A stretch of 54,408 bases of DNA, taken from Planctomycetota bacterium. GTDB lineage: Bacteria; Planctomycetota; UBA1135; UBA2386. Shown here piece after piece: positions 9,176 through 18,154 of this stretch. A model generated the notes under the pieces. The model was not told where the DNA came from and did no database searches. It saw nothing but the letters and a program-made list of their open reading frames with translations. The position numbers and the translations under genes are program-made. The first letter of the stretch is position 1; every line of letters begins with the position of its first letter. The DNA is taken from assembly GCA_029936315.1 (NCBI GenBank), contig JAPYTD010000022.1, positions 5,526 through 59,933 on the forward strand, written 5' to 3'.

Positions 9176-9861
9176 CCGACATCGCGGCCAACTTCGCTGA
9201 GGTGCAACAACGCATCGCGGCTGGCTGCGTCGCCGCTGGTCGCTCACTTGATTCGGTCGCCTTGCTGGCAGTCAGCAAATACAGCCCTGCCGATGCTGTT
9301 CGCACGGCGTTGGCTACAGGCCACCTGGCGTTCGGTGAGAGCCGCGTGCAGGACTTGATTGGCAAGGCAAACGAGTTGCAGGCCGAGTCGCAGTTGCAGT
9401 GGCACCTGATCGGTTCGCTGCAGACCAACAAGGTCCGCGATCTGCTGCAGGTTCCCAACCTGACGCTCGTTCACAGCGTTGATCGCAACAAGCTCGCGGA
9501 CCAACTGCAGCGCGAACTGGTTGTTGCCGGCAAGAAACTCAACGTGCTGTTGCAGGTCAATGCAACCGGCGAGGAGTCGAAGCATGGCTGCCGACCGGAG
9601 ACCTTGTCCGAACTGTTGGATCACGTGCAGACGAACTGCACCGCGCTGCATGTGCAGGGGCTGATGGCCATGGGGCCGTTGCATGGCACGGCGCGTCCGG
9701 TGTTCGATCGCGTCGTTGCTTTGCGCGATAACCAACGCCAGCGTTCGGGGCTCGCCCTCGACACGCTGAGCATCGGCATGTCGGGCGATCTCGAGGATGC
9801 GATCGCTGCCGGCTCGACCATGGTTCGCGTTGGCACGTCACTGTTCGGCGACCGTTCGTGA
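9172..9861 (+). CDS. PLP homeostasis protein, YggS/PROSC family
   Basis: A 229-residue protein of the YggS/PLPBP family, which binds pyridoxal phosphate on an alanine-racemase-type barrel and keeps PLP and amino-acid pools in balance; no catalytic reaction is established. Visible marks are LLAVSKYSPADAVRTAL with the PLP lysine, FGESRVQDLIGKANEL, QWHLIGSLQTNKVRDLL, LLQVNATGEESKHGC and LSIGMSGDLEDAIAAGSTMVR. ATG at 9172 is chosen because it overlaps the upstream stop and begins directly with the family N-terminus (MTDIAANFAEVQQRI); an open frame extends upstream but lies inside the previous gene. Confidence 0.93.
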   Translation: MTDIAANFAEVQQRIAAGCVAAGRSLDSVALLAVSKYSPADAVRTALATGHLAFGESRVQDLIGKANELQAESQLQWHLIGSLQTNKVRDLLQVPNLTLVHSVDRNKLADQLQRELVVAGKKLNVLLQVNATGEESKHGCRPETLSELLDHVQTNCTALHVQGLMAMGPLHGTARPVFDRVVALRDNQRQRSGLALDTLSIGMSGDLEDAIAAGSTMVRVGTSLFGDRS

Positions 9862-10064
9862 AGTCTTGGTTTGAGCCAACGGCATGAGCAGAGCTCAATC
9901 CGCCACCCAGCGCGAATGGTCGGTAACAACGGCGTCCGCAGACGTACCGACAACCCGCGGCCAGGTATGTTGGAGGTGTGGTCAGATCTCGCGAACCCGG
10001 CTAGTGCTGGGTCGGGCGATGTTACGATAATTGCCTATGGCCGTCGCTCCGGCCGCCTGTACCG

Positions 10065-11525
10065 ATGCCCACGATTGAGTTTGATGCCCTGGACTACCTC
10101 GCCGACCAGCGCTTCGCTGCGGCTCACTACCTGCTAGACGGGGATGAGACGCGCGGTTGGCAGGTGCATCGAGATGGCAACCTGGCCCTCGAACTTGGTC
10201 CAGGCTACCGCCTGCTGCGCACCAGGCAGTGTGGCATCTGCTCAACGGACTTGGCGCGCCATTTCTTGCCCTTCCCGTTGCCGCAGGTAATCGGTCACGA
10301 AGTCATCGCGACCGACAACGAAGGGCACCGCTACGTCGTTGAGATCAACGCTTCGCATGAAGCGCGCGGCGTTGCCAGCGAGTGCGCGTTCTGCAGTGTG
10401 GGGCTCGCGACGCATTGTCCCGAACGCCTTGTGTTGGGGATTCATGATCTGCCAGGAGGCTTCGGCCCGTGGATCTTGGCGCCTGTAGAATCGTGCCTGG
10501 CCATCCCGGACAACGTGCCCGACAGCGCCGCCGTGCTGGTCGAACCGTTCGCTGCCGCATTGCACGGCGTGAAGACGATTGCGCCGCGCGCTGGCGAATG
10601 CGTTGCTGTTTTGGGGCCAAGGCGGCTCGGCATGCTGGTGGTTGCGGCGTTGGCTGGTGTGCGCACGCGCGAACAACTTGATGGTCGCGACTTTGCTATC
10701 GCTGCGATTGCGCGTGATCCGGCGATGCTGCCGTTGGCAACTTCGTTTGGCGCGACCGAGACACACCACTTGAGCCCCGAGGCTCCGGCACTCGCCGATC
10801 AATCGTTCGATGTCGTCGTCGACACAACTGGCAACCCCGACGGATTGACGACTGCGGTGCGGTTGGCGCGACGCGAAGTGCATCTGAAATCAACACACGG
10901 CCAACCAGCTTGCGGCCTCGCGCACCTGACCGAGTTGGTCGTCGACGAGTTGTCGATCGAACCGTTCTCAGCTCAACAACCGGAGACGGGCACCGGTGCC
11001 TGGCAACGGTTGACGACCGGTGTTCGGCCGCGCATCGCGTGGCTGGCTTCGCAGGAGCCACCGCCTTGGCTCATGGAGCAGGCAGATGTGCAACGCGGTG
11101 TGGCACCGGCGCTCGCCGACCACTACGCCAGCATGTCACATGGCCTGCCGCGCGCGGATGTGGCGGTCGTCGACTCTGCGGCGCAGGCCGATGCTGCTAT
11201 TCGACCGCAGCGCGGCAAGGGCGGCAATGAGTTGGCGCTCGTTCGGCCCCGCGGTGCGGTGCTCGTGCATCCTTCGGCGAGCGTCGCCGATTCCGTGCTG
11301 CTAGAAGCGGTTGTCGCGCGCGGCTTGCGACTGACCAGTTCACGATGCGGCGACTTCCAGGCGGCGCTCGACTTGTTGGCGACTGACAGCGAACTTCGCC
11401 GAATTGGTGAACGACTCGTCACCCATCACTTCCCCGCGAGCGATCTCAAGGAAGCGTTTGCCGTGGCTGGATCCCGCGCGTGCGTCAAAGCCGTCATCAC
11501 CCACCGTGAGGCAGGCAACTCGTGA
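10065..11525 (+). CDS. zinc-dependent medium-chain dehydrogenase, atypical
   Basis: A 486-residue member of the alcohol dehydrogenase (MDR) superfamily, about 130 residues longer than usual. The catalytic-zinc elements are present: CGICSTDLARH (Cys59) and IGHEVI. The structural-zinc lobe is incomplete (ECAFCSVGLATHC, one Cys short). The Rossmann glycine motif is altered (VAVLGPRRLGML). An insertion of roughly 120 residues (about 300-410) contains no motif I know. The C-terminal part (HHFPASDLKEAFAVAGS) is typical of threonine/sorbitol dehydrogenase relatives. The stop overlaps the GTG of the next gene (GTGA), so the two are probably coupled and act together. Substrate unknown. Confidence 0.75.
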   Translation: MPTIEFDALDYLADQRFAAAHYLLDGDETRGWQVHRDGNLALELGPGYRLLRTRQCGICSTDLARHFLPFPLPQVIGHEVIATDNEGHRYVVEINASHEARGVASECAFCSVGLATHCPERLVLGIHDLPGGFGPWILAPVESCLAIPDNVPDSAAVLVEPFAAALHGVKTIAPRAGECVAVLGPRRLGMLVVAALAGVRTREQLDGRDFAIAAIARDPAMLPLATSFGATETHHLSPEAPALADQSFDVVVDTTGNPDGLTTAVRLARREVHLKSTHGQPACGLAHLTELVVDELSIEPFSAQQPETGTGAWQRLTTGVRPRIAWLASQEPPPWLMEQADVQRGVAPALADHYASMSHGLPRADVAVVDSAAQADAAIRPQRGKGGNELALVRPRGAVLVHPSASVADSVLLEAVVARGLRLTSSRCGDFQAALDLLATDSELRRIGERLVTHHFPASDLKEAFAVAGSRACVKAVITHREAGNS

Positions 11526-13975
11526 CCGAGCAACGCCCGCAACAATTGGAGACGTCGCTCGGGCCGCCGCTGGTGCGAGAAGGTGCCGTTTGGCGGCTCG
11601 ACCTGGAGTCGTTGCCCATCCTTCACGGCTTGTCGGTTATCTCACGCGCACTGTCCGAGATGGTCTTGGCTCAGGCACGTGCTGACCGAGTGGATGTCAC
11701 CGTCGAACGTAAGCTTCGCGCGAGTGAGAACCCTGAGTTGATCGAGATGTTTGGCATCGAGCTGGTCAAGGTCTCGGCCGAAGTTGCTCCGATCGCGGAC
11801 TTCATCGATAACCCCGAAGTGCTCGAGGCTCGACTGCGTGCCTTGCTCGGCAGTCTGCAGCGGGAACGCTATCGCGATGCCGTGATGCCGCAGGACGGTA
11901 GTGATCCGCGCGCGCTTGTTGCGCACTTCGATGCGGAGTACGCCGCCCAGTCCGCGGTTGGTTCGAGCAAGCAACGCTACGTGCTTGAGCGACTGGCGAC
12001 CCGCAACGACAAGGGTCGTGGAGGCTTGCGTATCACGATCGAGGACTTGGCGAAGCCGCGCCTCAATCTCGATGTGGTGCCGCACCTCGTGATCGATGAT
12101 GTCGCCGGGCGTCAGTTTATCGCCGGTTCGACGCGCATAGCCCAGTCGTGGACCGAATCGCTGCGGCGCGAAGCCGTGCGTAGCCGGCGGTCGTTCTTCG
12201 AGGACCGCGATCCGCACAGCCACCTGTTCCGCCAACTCGATCAAGCGGGGCTCGGCACGCTGCAGCGAGTTTCGATGCAGTGGTCGGAGCACGTCCTACC
12301 GTTCTTGCTCGAAAACGAACCAGCGGTGCCACAAGAACTGATGAAGCGTGTGTTGCTCGCGCTCGAGGACCGCGGCTTGCGGGATCTGCTGGCCGAACGC
12401 GAAGTCGTGCGCGTCGATGCCGGTGCGGTCCCGGTCTATCTCGACATTGCGCAACTGGGCCGCGTGCTGGAGTTGTCGTTGGGGCAGCGTCGCCAACGTG
12501 ACGATGCTGATGCGTTCTTGGCGCGAATGCCCGCGCTCAGTGGCATCATCAAGAAGAACGGCAGCGACCTGCCGCTGAGATCGACGCCGGTCTTCTTGGT
12601 GCACCACATGACCGGTGAAATCGTCGGCTTGATCGCGGCACTGCGAGCTTTGGGGTGTCGCGACCTGACGGTCTTGTTCGTCAGCTATGCCAGTGAACCG
12701 CCGGCTAGTTACCTCGATGCCGTTCTCGATCTACCGGCTGATGAGTTCCGGGCGTTGTCGCTCGTCAATGTGCCGCAGCGCGGCAGCGTCGAAGGCGCGT
12801 ATCACCTGTCGCATCAGTATTCGAAGCTCGACGAAAACGATGAGATCGAACGAGCGATCGGCACGACGCAGCACTACCTCGAAGCGATGCGCGCGGCGGG
12901 GGTGGTGCCGTTTTTGCGGCAGGTTGCACGCGCCGAGGCCAATGGGCAGCGTTGCCTGCTTGTCGAAGACGGCGGCTACCTTGCGCCCGCGTTGCACGAA
13001 GGACTGTTGCGCGGACTCACCGTCAAGCAGTTTGCTGGCGAGTTGGGTCACGAAGTCGACGATGAGCGTTCGTTACAGGACGCAGTCGGCAGCCGCCTGC
13101 TCGGCACCGTCGAACACACCCGCAACGGTTTTGATCGCATCGTTAGCGTTCAAGAACGGCACGGTCGCCTACCGCTACCGGCCTATTCGATCGCGATCTC
13201 CCAACTGAAGCGAGAAGTCGAGTCGCGGGAAGTCGCGGCGTCGGTGCTCAACGCGATCGAAGCTGTGCTCAATGCCGACGGTCGCGTACTGGCTCGTCGG
13301 TCGTGCCTCGTGCTCGGTTCGCGCGGCGCCATTGGCCGCGAATTGTGCCGCAGCCTGCAGCCCCGTCTCGACAACCCCGAGCACAATCTGGCTGGCATCG
13401 ATCGTGTCGTCACCGAGTTGAGCGATGTCTTTGGCTTGATCGAAGCAAACGCCATGGCCGATCTGCCGAGTGGCTGCTGGCTCGATGTGGATCTGGTCAT
13501 CGGTGTAATTGGCCACAGTCTACTGACTGGCAACGATGTCGAAGACTGGCTGATCAACAGTTCGAAGCGTGCGCTCGTGCTCGTCAGTGGTTCGACCAAG
13601 AAGGTCGAGTTCGGCGCCGTCATGGAGTGGTTCGACGGTCTGCTGCACCAAGATGAGCCGACGCTCTCCGGCGTCCCAGTCAGTGTCAAGGTCGAGGAGC
13701 TGCTGGACCCACGCACTGCGCGGGTCTATGGCCACCGGTGGATTTTCGGCTTTGCCGACGATCGCGCGCCGCGAACGGTCCTCTCGCTGGCCAACATGAC
13801 GCCGATCAACTTCCTGTTCTACGGCGTCGCGACCGAGATCATTGACGAAGTGCTCGGACAGCTGCTCTCCGCCACGCTCGCTGCAGTGAACCGCGCCGAT
13901 GACCCGGCCGCGACGGGCTGCATGCTGGCCGTGGATCACCAGATCGACGAGAACGGCAACCCTCTAGCGAAGTAG
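11522..13975 (+). CDS. large protein with S-adenosylhomocysteine hydrolase-like fold
   Basis: An 817-residue protein starting at GTG, overlapping the dehydrogenase stop. Residues about 355-400 read VHHMTGEIVGLIAALRALGC, recalling the HMT..T..L...L..LGA segment of S-adenosylhomocysteine hydrolase. At about 480 comes CLLVEDGGYLAPAL, like the VDDGGD motif, and at about 590-610 an NAD-binding turn LVLGSRGAIGRELCRSL, then VIGVIGHSLL and LVSGSTKKVEFGAV. The first 350 residues are unlike anything I know. It is nearly twice the length of SAHH (about 430), and typical SAHH substrate residues are not evident, so the reaction cannot be assigned. Inferred: an NAD-binding enzyme acting with the upstream dehydrogenase. 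Confidence 0.6.
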   Translation: MTEQRPQQLETSLGPPLVREGAVWRLDLESLPILHGLSVISRALSEMVLAQARADRVDVTVERKLRASENPELIEMFGIELVKVSAEVAPIADFIDNPEVLEARLRALLGSLQRERYRDAVMPQDGSDPRALVAHFDAEYAAQSAVGSSKQRYVLERLATRNDKGRGGLRITIEDLAKPRLNLDVVPHLVIDDVAGRQFIAGSTRIAQSWTESLRREAVRSRRSFFEDRDPHSHLFRQLDQAGLGTLQRVSMQWSEHVLPFLLENEPAVPQELMKRVLLALEDRGLRDLLAEREVVRVDAGAVPVYLDIAQLGRVLELSLGQRRQRDDADAFLARMPALSGIIKKNGSDLPLRSTPVFLVHHMTGEIVGLIAALRALGCRDLTVLFVSYASEPPASYLDAVLDLPADEFRALSLVNVPQRGSVEGAYHLSHQYSKLDENDEIERAIGTTQHYLEAMRAAGVVPFLRQVARAEANGQRCLLVEDGGYLAPALHEGLLRGLTVKQFAGELGHEVDDERSLQDAVGSRLLGTVEHTRNGFDRIVSVQERHGRLPLPAYSIAISQLKREVESREVAASVLNAIEAVLNADGRVLARRSCLVLGSRGAIGRELCRSLQPRLDNPEHNLAGIDRVVTELSDVFGLIEANAMADLPSGCWLDVDLVIGVIGHSLLTGNDVEDWLINSSKRALVLVSGSTKKVEFGAVMEWFDGLLHQDEPTLSGVPVSVKVEELLDPRTARVYGHRWIFGFADDRAPRTVLSLANMTPINFLFYGVATEIIDEVLGQLLSATLAAVNRADDPAATGCMLAVDHQIDENGNPLAK

Positions 13976-14033
13976 CGGCACCGGCCCTCAGTTCTTCGCG
14001 CGATCCAAGTGCATTCGCGGTAGCGTTCGGTTC

Positions 14034-14780
14034 GTGGTGACCAAGAAGAAGTCTCGCAAGGCGGCTCCCGCGATCGTCTCTTCGGGACCACCGCCGTCTC
14101 GCAAAGAACTGCTCGAGCGATTGGTGGCGGAGATCCCCGCGCCGAAATGTGAACTCGATCACATCGACGGTTGGACCCTGTTGATTGCGACCATCCTCAG
14201 CGCGCAGAGCACGGATAGAACCGTCAACACCGTGACACCGGTGTTGTTCGGCAAGTGGCCGACGCCGCAAGCACTGGCATCGGCACCGCGCGAAGAAGTC
14301 GAGGAAGTCGTTCACCGCACGGGATTTTTCCGCAACAAGGCCAAGGCCATCCAAGGTGCTAGCCTGGCGATTCATACCGAGCACAACGACGAGGTGCCGC
14401 GCGATCTCGAGACGCTGATCACGCTGCCAGGTGTCGCGCGCAAGACTGCCAACGTCGTGCTCGGCATTGCATACCGCATTGCCTCGGGCATCGTCGTTGA
14501 TACCCATGTCACGCGCGTCAGCCAGCGGCTCGCACTGACGACCGAGAAGAACCCGGAGAAGGTCGAGAAGTCGCTCTGCGAGTTCTTCGACCACGACGAG
14601 TGGATCGATAGCGGCCACCGGATCCTGTTGCATGGCCGCTATGTCTGTCTCGCTAAGAACCCAGACTGCGCCAACTGCGCGCTTGCCGAGATCTGTCCAT
14701 CGCGCGCTGCCGATGCGCTCGGCAGCTGGCAGGATCGTGCGGAGCACTCGCGCGCCCACATAGAGAGTAGTGGCGCGTGA
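14034..14780 (+). CDS. nth: endonuclease III (DNA glycosylase/AP lyase)
   Basis: A 248-residue base-excision repair enzyme that removes oxidised pyrimidines and cleaves at the abasic site. It shows LIATILSAQSTDRTVN, the helix-hairpin-helix with catalytic Lys (LPGVARKTANVVLG), the catalytic Asp in VVDTHVTRVSQRLAL, and a C-terminal iron-sulphur loop Cys-x6-Cys-x2-Cys-x5-Cys (CLAKNPDCANCALAEIC). The start is GTG (14034, or GTG at 14037); the Lys-rich N-terminal tail is an extension over the usual 210 residues. The stop overlaps the GTG start of the following ABC ATPase gene, an unusual operon partner. Confidence 0.95.
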   Translation: MVTKKKSRKAAPAIVSSGPPPSRKELLERLVAEIPAPKCELDHIDGWTLLIATILSAQSTDRTVNTVTPVLFGKWPTPQALASAPREEVEEVVHRTGFFRNKAKAIQGASLAIHTEHNDEVPRDLETLITLPGVARKTANVVLGIAYRIASGIVVDTHVTRVSQRLALTTEKNPEKVEKSLCEFFDHDEWIDSGHRILLHGRYVCLAKNPDCANCALAEICPSRAADALGSWQDRAEHSRAHIESSGA

Positions 14781-15526
14781 TTGCCTTCCGCTCGGTGCGC
14801 AAGACGTTCGCCGACGCGAACGGCCAAGAGACCGTGGCCCTTCACGATCTCAACCTGCGCATCGAAACGGGTGAAGTACATTGCTTGATCGGTACCAGCG
14901 GGTGCGGCAAGACAACGTCTTTGAGGCTGGTCAATCGGCTCGAAGAACCGACCGCCGGGCAGGTGCTGGTGGGGGGTGAAGATGTCGTTGGTGTCGACAT
15001 CATCCGGTTGCGCCGACGCATCGGCTACGTGATCCAAAGCGGCGGCTTGTTCCCACACATGACCGTAGCGCAGAACATCTCGGTGCTGAATGTGCTCGAA
15101 GGCCAGCAAGCCGGCGAGATCGAACGCCGAGTGAACGAACTGCTTGAGCTGGTCCACCTCGCGCCCGACCAGTTTGCTTCTCGCTATCCCAAGGAATTGT
15201 CCGGTGGTCAACGGCAACGGGTTGGTATCGCCCGCGCGTTGGCGCTGGATCCCGACTACCTGTTGATGGATGAGCCGTTTGGTGCGTTAGACCCGATCAC
15301 GCGCGTGCAACTGCTCGAAGACCTACAGCCGTTGTTTCGGGACTTTGGCAAAACGGTGCTGCTGGTCACGCACGACCTCGAGGAAGCCTTTGCCATCGGT
15401 CACCGCGTGACGTTGATGCACGAAGGCAACCTCGTGCAGACTGGTACACGCGACGATCTAACGAATGCTCCCGCCAACGAGTTTGTGGCGCGATTCGTGC
15501 GAACAGTGGGGAGGGTGCGGCAATGA
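14777..15526 (+). CDS. ABC transporter ATPase, glycine betaine/osmolyte type
   Basis: A 249-residue ATPase with Walker A GTSGCGKTT, Q-loop, signature LSGGQRQRVGIARAL, Walker B YLLMDEPFGALD and switch His in LLVTHDLEEAF. The stretch SLRLVNRLEEPTAGQVLVGG matches OpuCA/ProV-type ATPases. There is no C-terminal CBS regulatory pair, which many OpuCA proteins have. It starts at a GTG overlapping the nth stop, and its stop overlaps the ATG of the fused binding-protein/permease gene (ATGA). The two together would form a complete importer. Confidence 0.9.
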   Translation: MIAFRSVRKTFADANGQETVALHDLNLRIETGEVHCLIGTSGCGKTTSLRLVNRLEEPTAGQVLVGGEDVVGVDIIRLRRRIGYVIQSGGLFPHMTVAQNISVLNVLEGQQAGEIERRVNELLELVHLAPDQFASRYPKELSGGQRQRVGIARALALDPDYLLMDEPFGALDPITRVQLLEDLQPLFRDFGKTVLLVTHDLEEAFAIGHRVTLMHEGNLVQTGTRDDLTNAPANEFVARFVRTVGRVRQ

Positions 15527-17109
15527 GGACTCTCTTTATCGGGTGCAGTCTGGTCGCCGCATTGTCTGCGCAGGACACCATCCGGATCGGCGCCAAGAAC
15601 TTCACCGAGTCTGCGATCCTCGCTGAGTTGATGGCGCAGACAATCGAAGCGCACACCGATCTTCTGGTAGAGCTGCGCACTGGGCTGGGCGGCACGATGA
15701 TCTGCTGGTCGGCTCTGAAGTCCGGCGAGATCGACATCTACGCAGAATACACCGGCACTGGTTGGGCGACGATTCTCGGCCAGACCGACAAGGTGACGGA
15801 TCCTCTGCGCACGTTTTTCTACGTGCGTCAGCGCTGCCGTGATGAGCACGATGTGCTTTGGCTCGAGCCGTTTGGTCTCAACAACAGCTACGCGCTCGTG
15901 ATGCGCGAGGACAAGGCGGACGAACTCGGGATCACGCGCATCTCGGATTTACTGGATCACCAGCGGAGCCTTCGTGCCGGCTTTGGGTTTGAGTTCGCTG
16001 ACCGAAATGATGGCTACCCCGGCCTGGTGGCTACGTATGGCTTGAATCTCGCGAACATGCGCACGGTCGAGCACGCACTTGCATACGAGGCAATCGAATC
16101 CGGCGCGATCGACTTGATGGATGCCTACTCGACCGATGGCAAGTTGCTGCGGTTCAAGCTGCGCGTGCTCGAAGACGACCGCCAGTTCTTTCCGCCCTAC
16201 AACGCTGCGCCGATGGTCCGCGGAGCGACACTGCGCAAGCACCCCGAGATCGAGCGGGCCTTGTCGAAGCTCGCGTTTCGGTTGTCGAACCTCGACGCGC
16301 AGGCGCTGAACTACATCGTCGAGACGGAGGGAATCTCACCAGAGCTCGCCGCGAGGGCATTTCTGGAGATCGAGGAATTGATCGGCGGCGCCTCAGCATC
16401 AACGGCCGAGGCGCGCCGGGCATTCGCCGCAGTGCGCAAGTCACCGCCGACTCCCGGTGCCGCAGCAACGGCGAGACCTGGCTTCCTGGCGTTGCTAGCT
16501 GCGAAGTCGGCCAAGATCTGGTCGCTGACGCTGGAGCACATGTGGTTGGTGCTCGTCGCAGTTCTCGGTGCGACGTTCGTGGCGGTGCCACTTGGAATCG
16601 CCATCACTACGCGTCGCCGAATGAGGCGCGTGCTGCTCGGCATCGCCGGTGTCTTGCAGACGATCCCGAGCCTGGCGTTGCTCATGGTCATGATTCCATT
16701 GCTCGGTTTGAGCCCAAACTCCGCGATTGTGGCGATGCTTCTGTATGCGCTGCTGCCAATCCTACGCAACACGTACACGGGGATCGCTGGTGTGGCAGTG
16801 GAGCTTGTCGATGCTGCGCGCGGGATGGGCATGAGGCCAAACCAGGTGCTTCGTCGAGTGCAGTTGCCGCTGGCCCTGCCAACGATCATGGCGGGCATTC
16901 GTACTGCAGCTGTGATCAGTGTCGGAGTGGCAACCCTCGCTGCGTTCATCGGCGCTGGTGGCTTGGGGGAACTCATTGTCGAGGGCCTCTACCTCAACTA
17001 CATCGAGATGATCCTGCTGGGAGCGATAGCTGCAGCAATCTTGGCTTTGCTAACGGATTGGATTCTCGAACGGGTCGAAGCCAGACTCCGCTCACCGGGC
17101 ACTACGTAG
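15523..17109 (+). CDS. fused substrate-binding protein and permease, osmolyte ABC importer
   Basis: A 528-residue fusion. Residues 1-16 are a signal peptide (MRTLFIGCSLVAALSA). Residues about 18-285 form an OpuAC/ProX-type binding domain (IRIGAKNFTESAILAELMAQ, DIYAEYTGTGWATIL, AVPM-equivalent YNAAPMVRG). Residues about 310-520 form the permease, with TIPSLALLMVMIPLLGL and the ATPase-contacting loop AARGMGMRPNQVLRRVQLPL. The order is binding domain then permease, the reverse of OpuA-type and EgtU-type fusions. Likely substrate: a quaternary amine such as glycine betaine or choline; ergothioneine is another possibility. The gene converges on modC and both stop codons lie in one palindrome. Confidence 0.88.
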   Translation: MRTLFIGCSLVAALSAQDTIRIGAKNFTESAILAELMAQTIEAHTDLLVELRTGLGGTMICWSALKSGEIDIYAEYTGTGWATILGQTDKVTDPLRTFFYVRQRCRDEHDVLWLEPFGLNNSYALVMREDKADELGITRISDLLDHQRSLRAGFGFEFADRNDGYPGLVATYGLNLANMRTVEHALAYEAIESGAIDLMDAYSTDGKLLRFKLRVLEDDRQFFPPYNAAPMVRGATLRKHPEIERALSKLAFRLSNLDAQALNYIVETEGISPELAARAFLEIEELIGGASASTAEARRAFAAVRKSPPTPGAAATARPGFLALLAAKSAKIWSLTLEHMWLVLVAVLGATFVAVPLGIAITTRRRMRRVLLGIAGVLQTIPSLALLMVMIPLLGLSPNSAIVAMLLYALLPILRNTYTGIAGVAVELVDAARGMGMRPNQVLRRVQLPLALPTIMAGIRTAAVISVGVATLAAFIGAGGLGELIVEGLYLNYIEMILLGAIAAAILALLTDWILERVEARLRSPGTT

Positions 17110-18154
17110 GCGCGACGCGGAACTCGGTCGCCTTGATCGCCGCCCACACTTCGCCGCGTCCATCGAGGTCGAGGTCCTTGACGGCAGATTCGGTTACTTC
17201 CGCAATGATCGGCAGATCGCCGCCAAGTTGTACGCGGATGCAGCCGAGCGCGCGCTCTGTCGAGAGGATTGGCGCGCGGAATACGTTGCGGGGAGAACCT
17301 GCTGGCCGTTCGCGGAACAGCGCCACGGCGCGCGGATGAACCGTGGCGATCACTTCGCCGTCGTGCTTTGTGCCGACGATCACGGTCTTGCCGTTCTTGA
17401 CCGTCAGTACGTTGCCAGAGCAGGTGCCCCGGAAGCAGTTCAACCCGATCAGGTCCGCGACGTAGCGTGACGCCGGCTTGTTGCCGAGTTGATCCATCGT
17501 GCCGACCTGCACAATGCGCCCCTCCTCCAACACAGCGATGCGGTCTGCGAGAGCCAGTGCGTCGCCAATATCGTGTGCAACCAACACGCACGACCCTTGG
17601 AACGCTTGGATCTGCGACCGCAGGGTGCGCCGCAGTTCGACGCGCGCGCTCGCGTCGGCCGCGGCCAACGGTTCGTCGAGTAGTAGCAGCTTTGGGGTTG
17701 TCGCGAGCGCTCGTGCCAACGCGATGCGTTGCGCCTGACCGCCGGAGAGCTCGGTCGGCGTGGCGTTGCCGTACTTGATCATGCCGAGGCGTTCGAGCCA
17801 GGTCTGGGCGACAGTACGCGCGAGCTTCTTCTTGACGCCACGACTCGTTAGTCCAAATGCGATGTTGTCGAGCACGCGAAGATGGGGGAACAGCAGGTGC
17901 TCCTGGAAGACGACGCCAACGCCGCGTTCTTCGGGCGGCACGAAGACGCCGTTGGGGCCAGCATCTACTGGCTCTTCATCGAGCCGAACATGGCCGGTCT
18001 CAATTTCATGCAGACCGGCGAGCACGCGTAGCAGCGTCGACTTGCCTGCGCCGTTGGGGCCAAGCAGTGCGAGGGTTTCGCCGTTCTGCACCTGGAGTGC
18101 GACGTCGAGATGCAGCGTGCCGCGGTTGGTCGTGAAGTTTGCGTCGACGCTCAT
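17102..18154 (-). CDS. modC: molybdate ABC transporter ATPase
   Basis: A 350-residue ATPase: Walker A GPNGAGKST, signature LSGGQAQRIALARAL, Walker B LLLLDEPLAAAD and LVAHDIGDALAL. The C-terminal part (about 265-350) has the TOBE/MOP-like beta fold expected of ModC, which binds oxyanion. I place the start at 18154 (MSVDANFTTNRG) because this ATG overlaps the modB stop as ATGA; an in-frame ATG at 18169 would add five residues. It is the last gene of modA-modB-modC on the minus strand. Tungstate or sulphate specificity cannot be excluded from sequence alone. Confidence 0.85.
   Translation of the reverse strand: MSVDANFTTNRGTLHLDVALQVQNGETLALLGPNGAGKSTLLRVLAGLHEIETGHVRLDEEPVDAGPNGVFVPPEERGVGVVFQEHLLFPHLRVLDNIAFGLTSRGVKKKLARTVAQTWLERLGMIKYGNATPTELSGGQAQRIALARALATTPKLLLLDEPLAAADASARVELRRTLRSQIQAFQGSCVLVAHDIGDALALADRIAVLEEGRIVQVGTMDQLGNKPASRYVADLIGLNCFRGTCSGNVLTVKNGKTVIVGTKHDGEVIATVHPRAVALFRERPAGSPRNVFRAPILSTERALGCIRVQLGGDLPIIAEVTESAVKDLDLDGRGEVWAAIKATEFRVAPT

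Noticed and set aside
9884..10030. Possible 48-codon plus-strand gene with a CWRC motif in the gap before the dehydrogenase gene
   Set aside because: Codon use is mixed, there is no ribosome-binding site, and the peptide does not resemble any known small protein.
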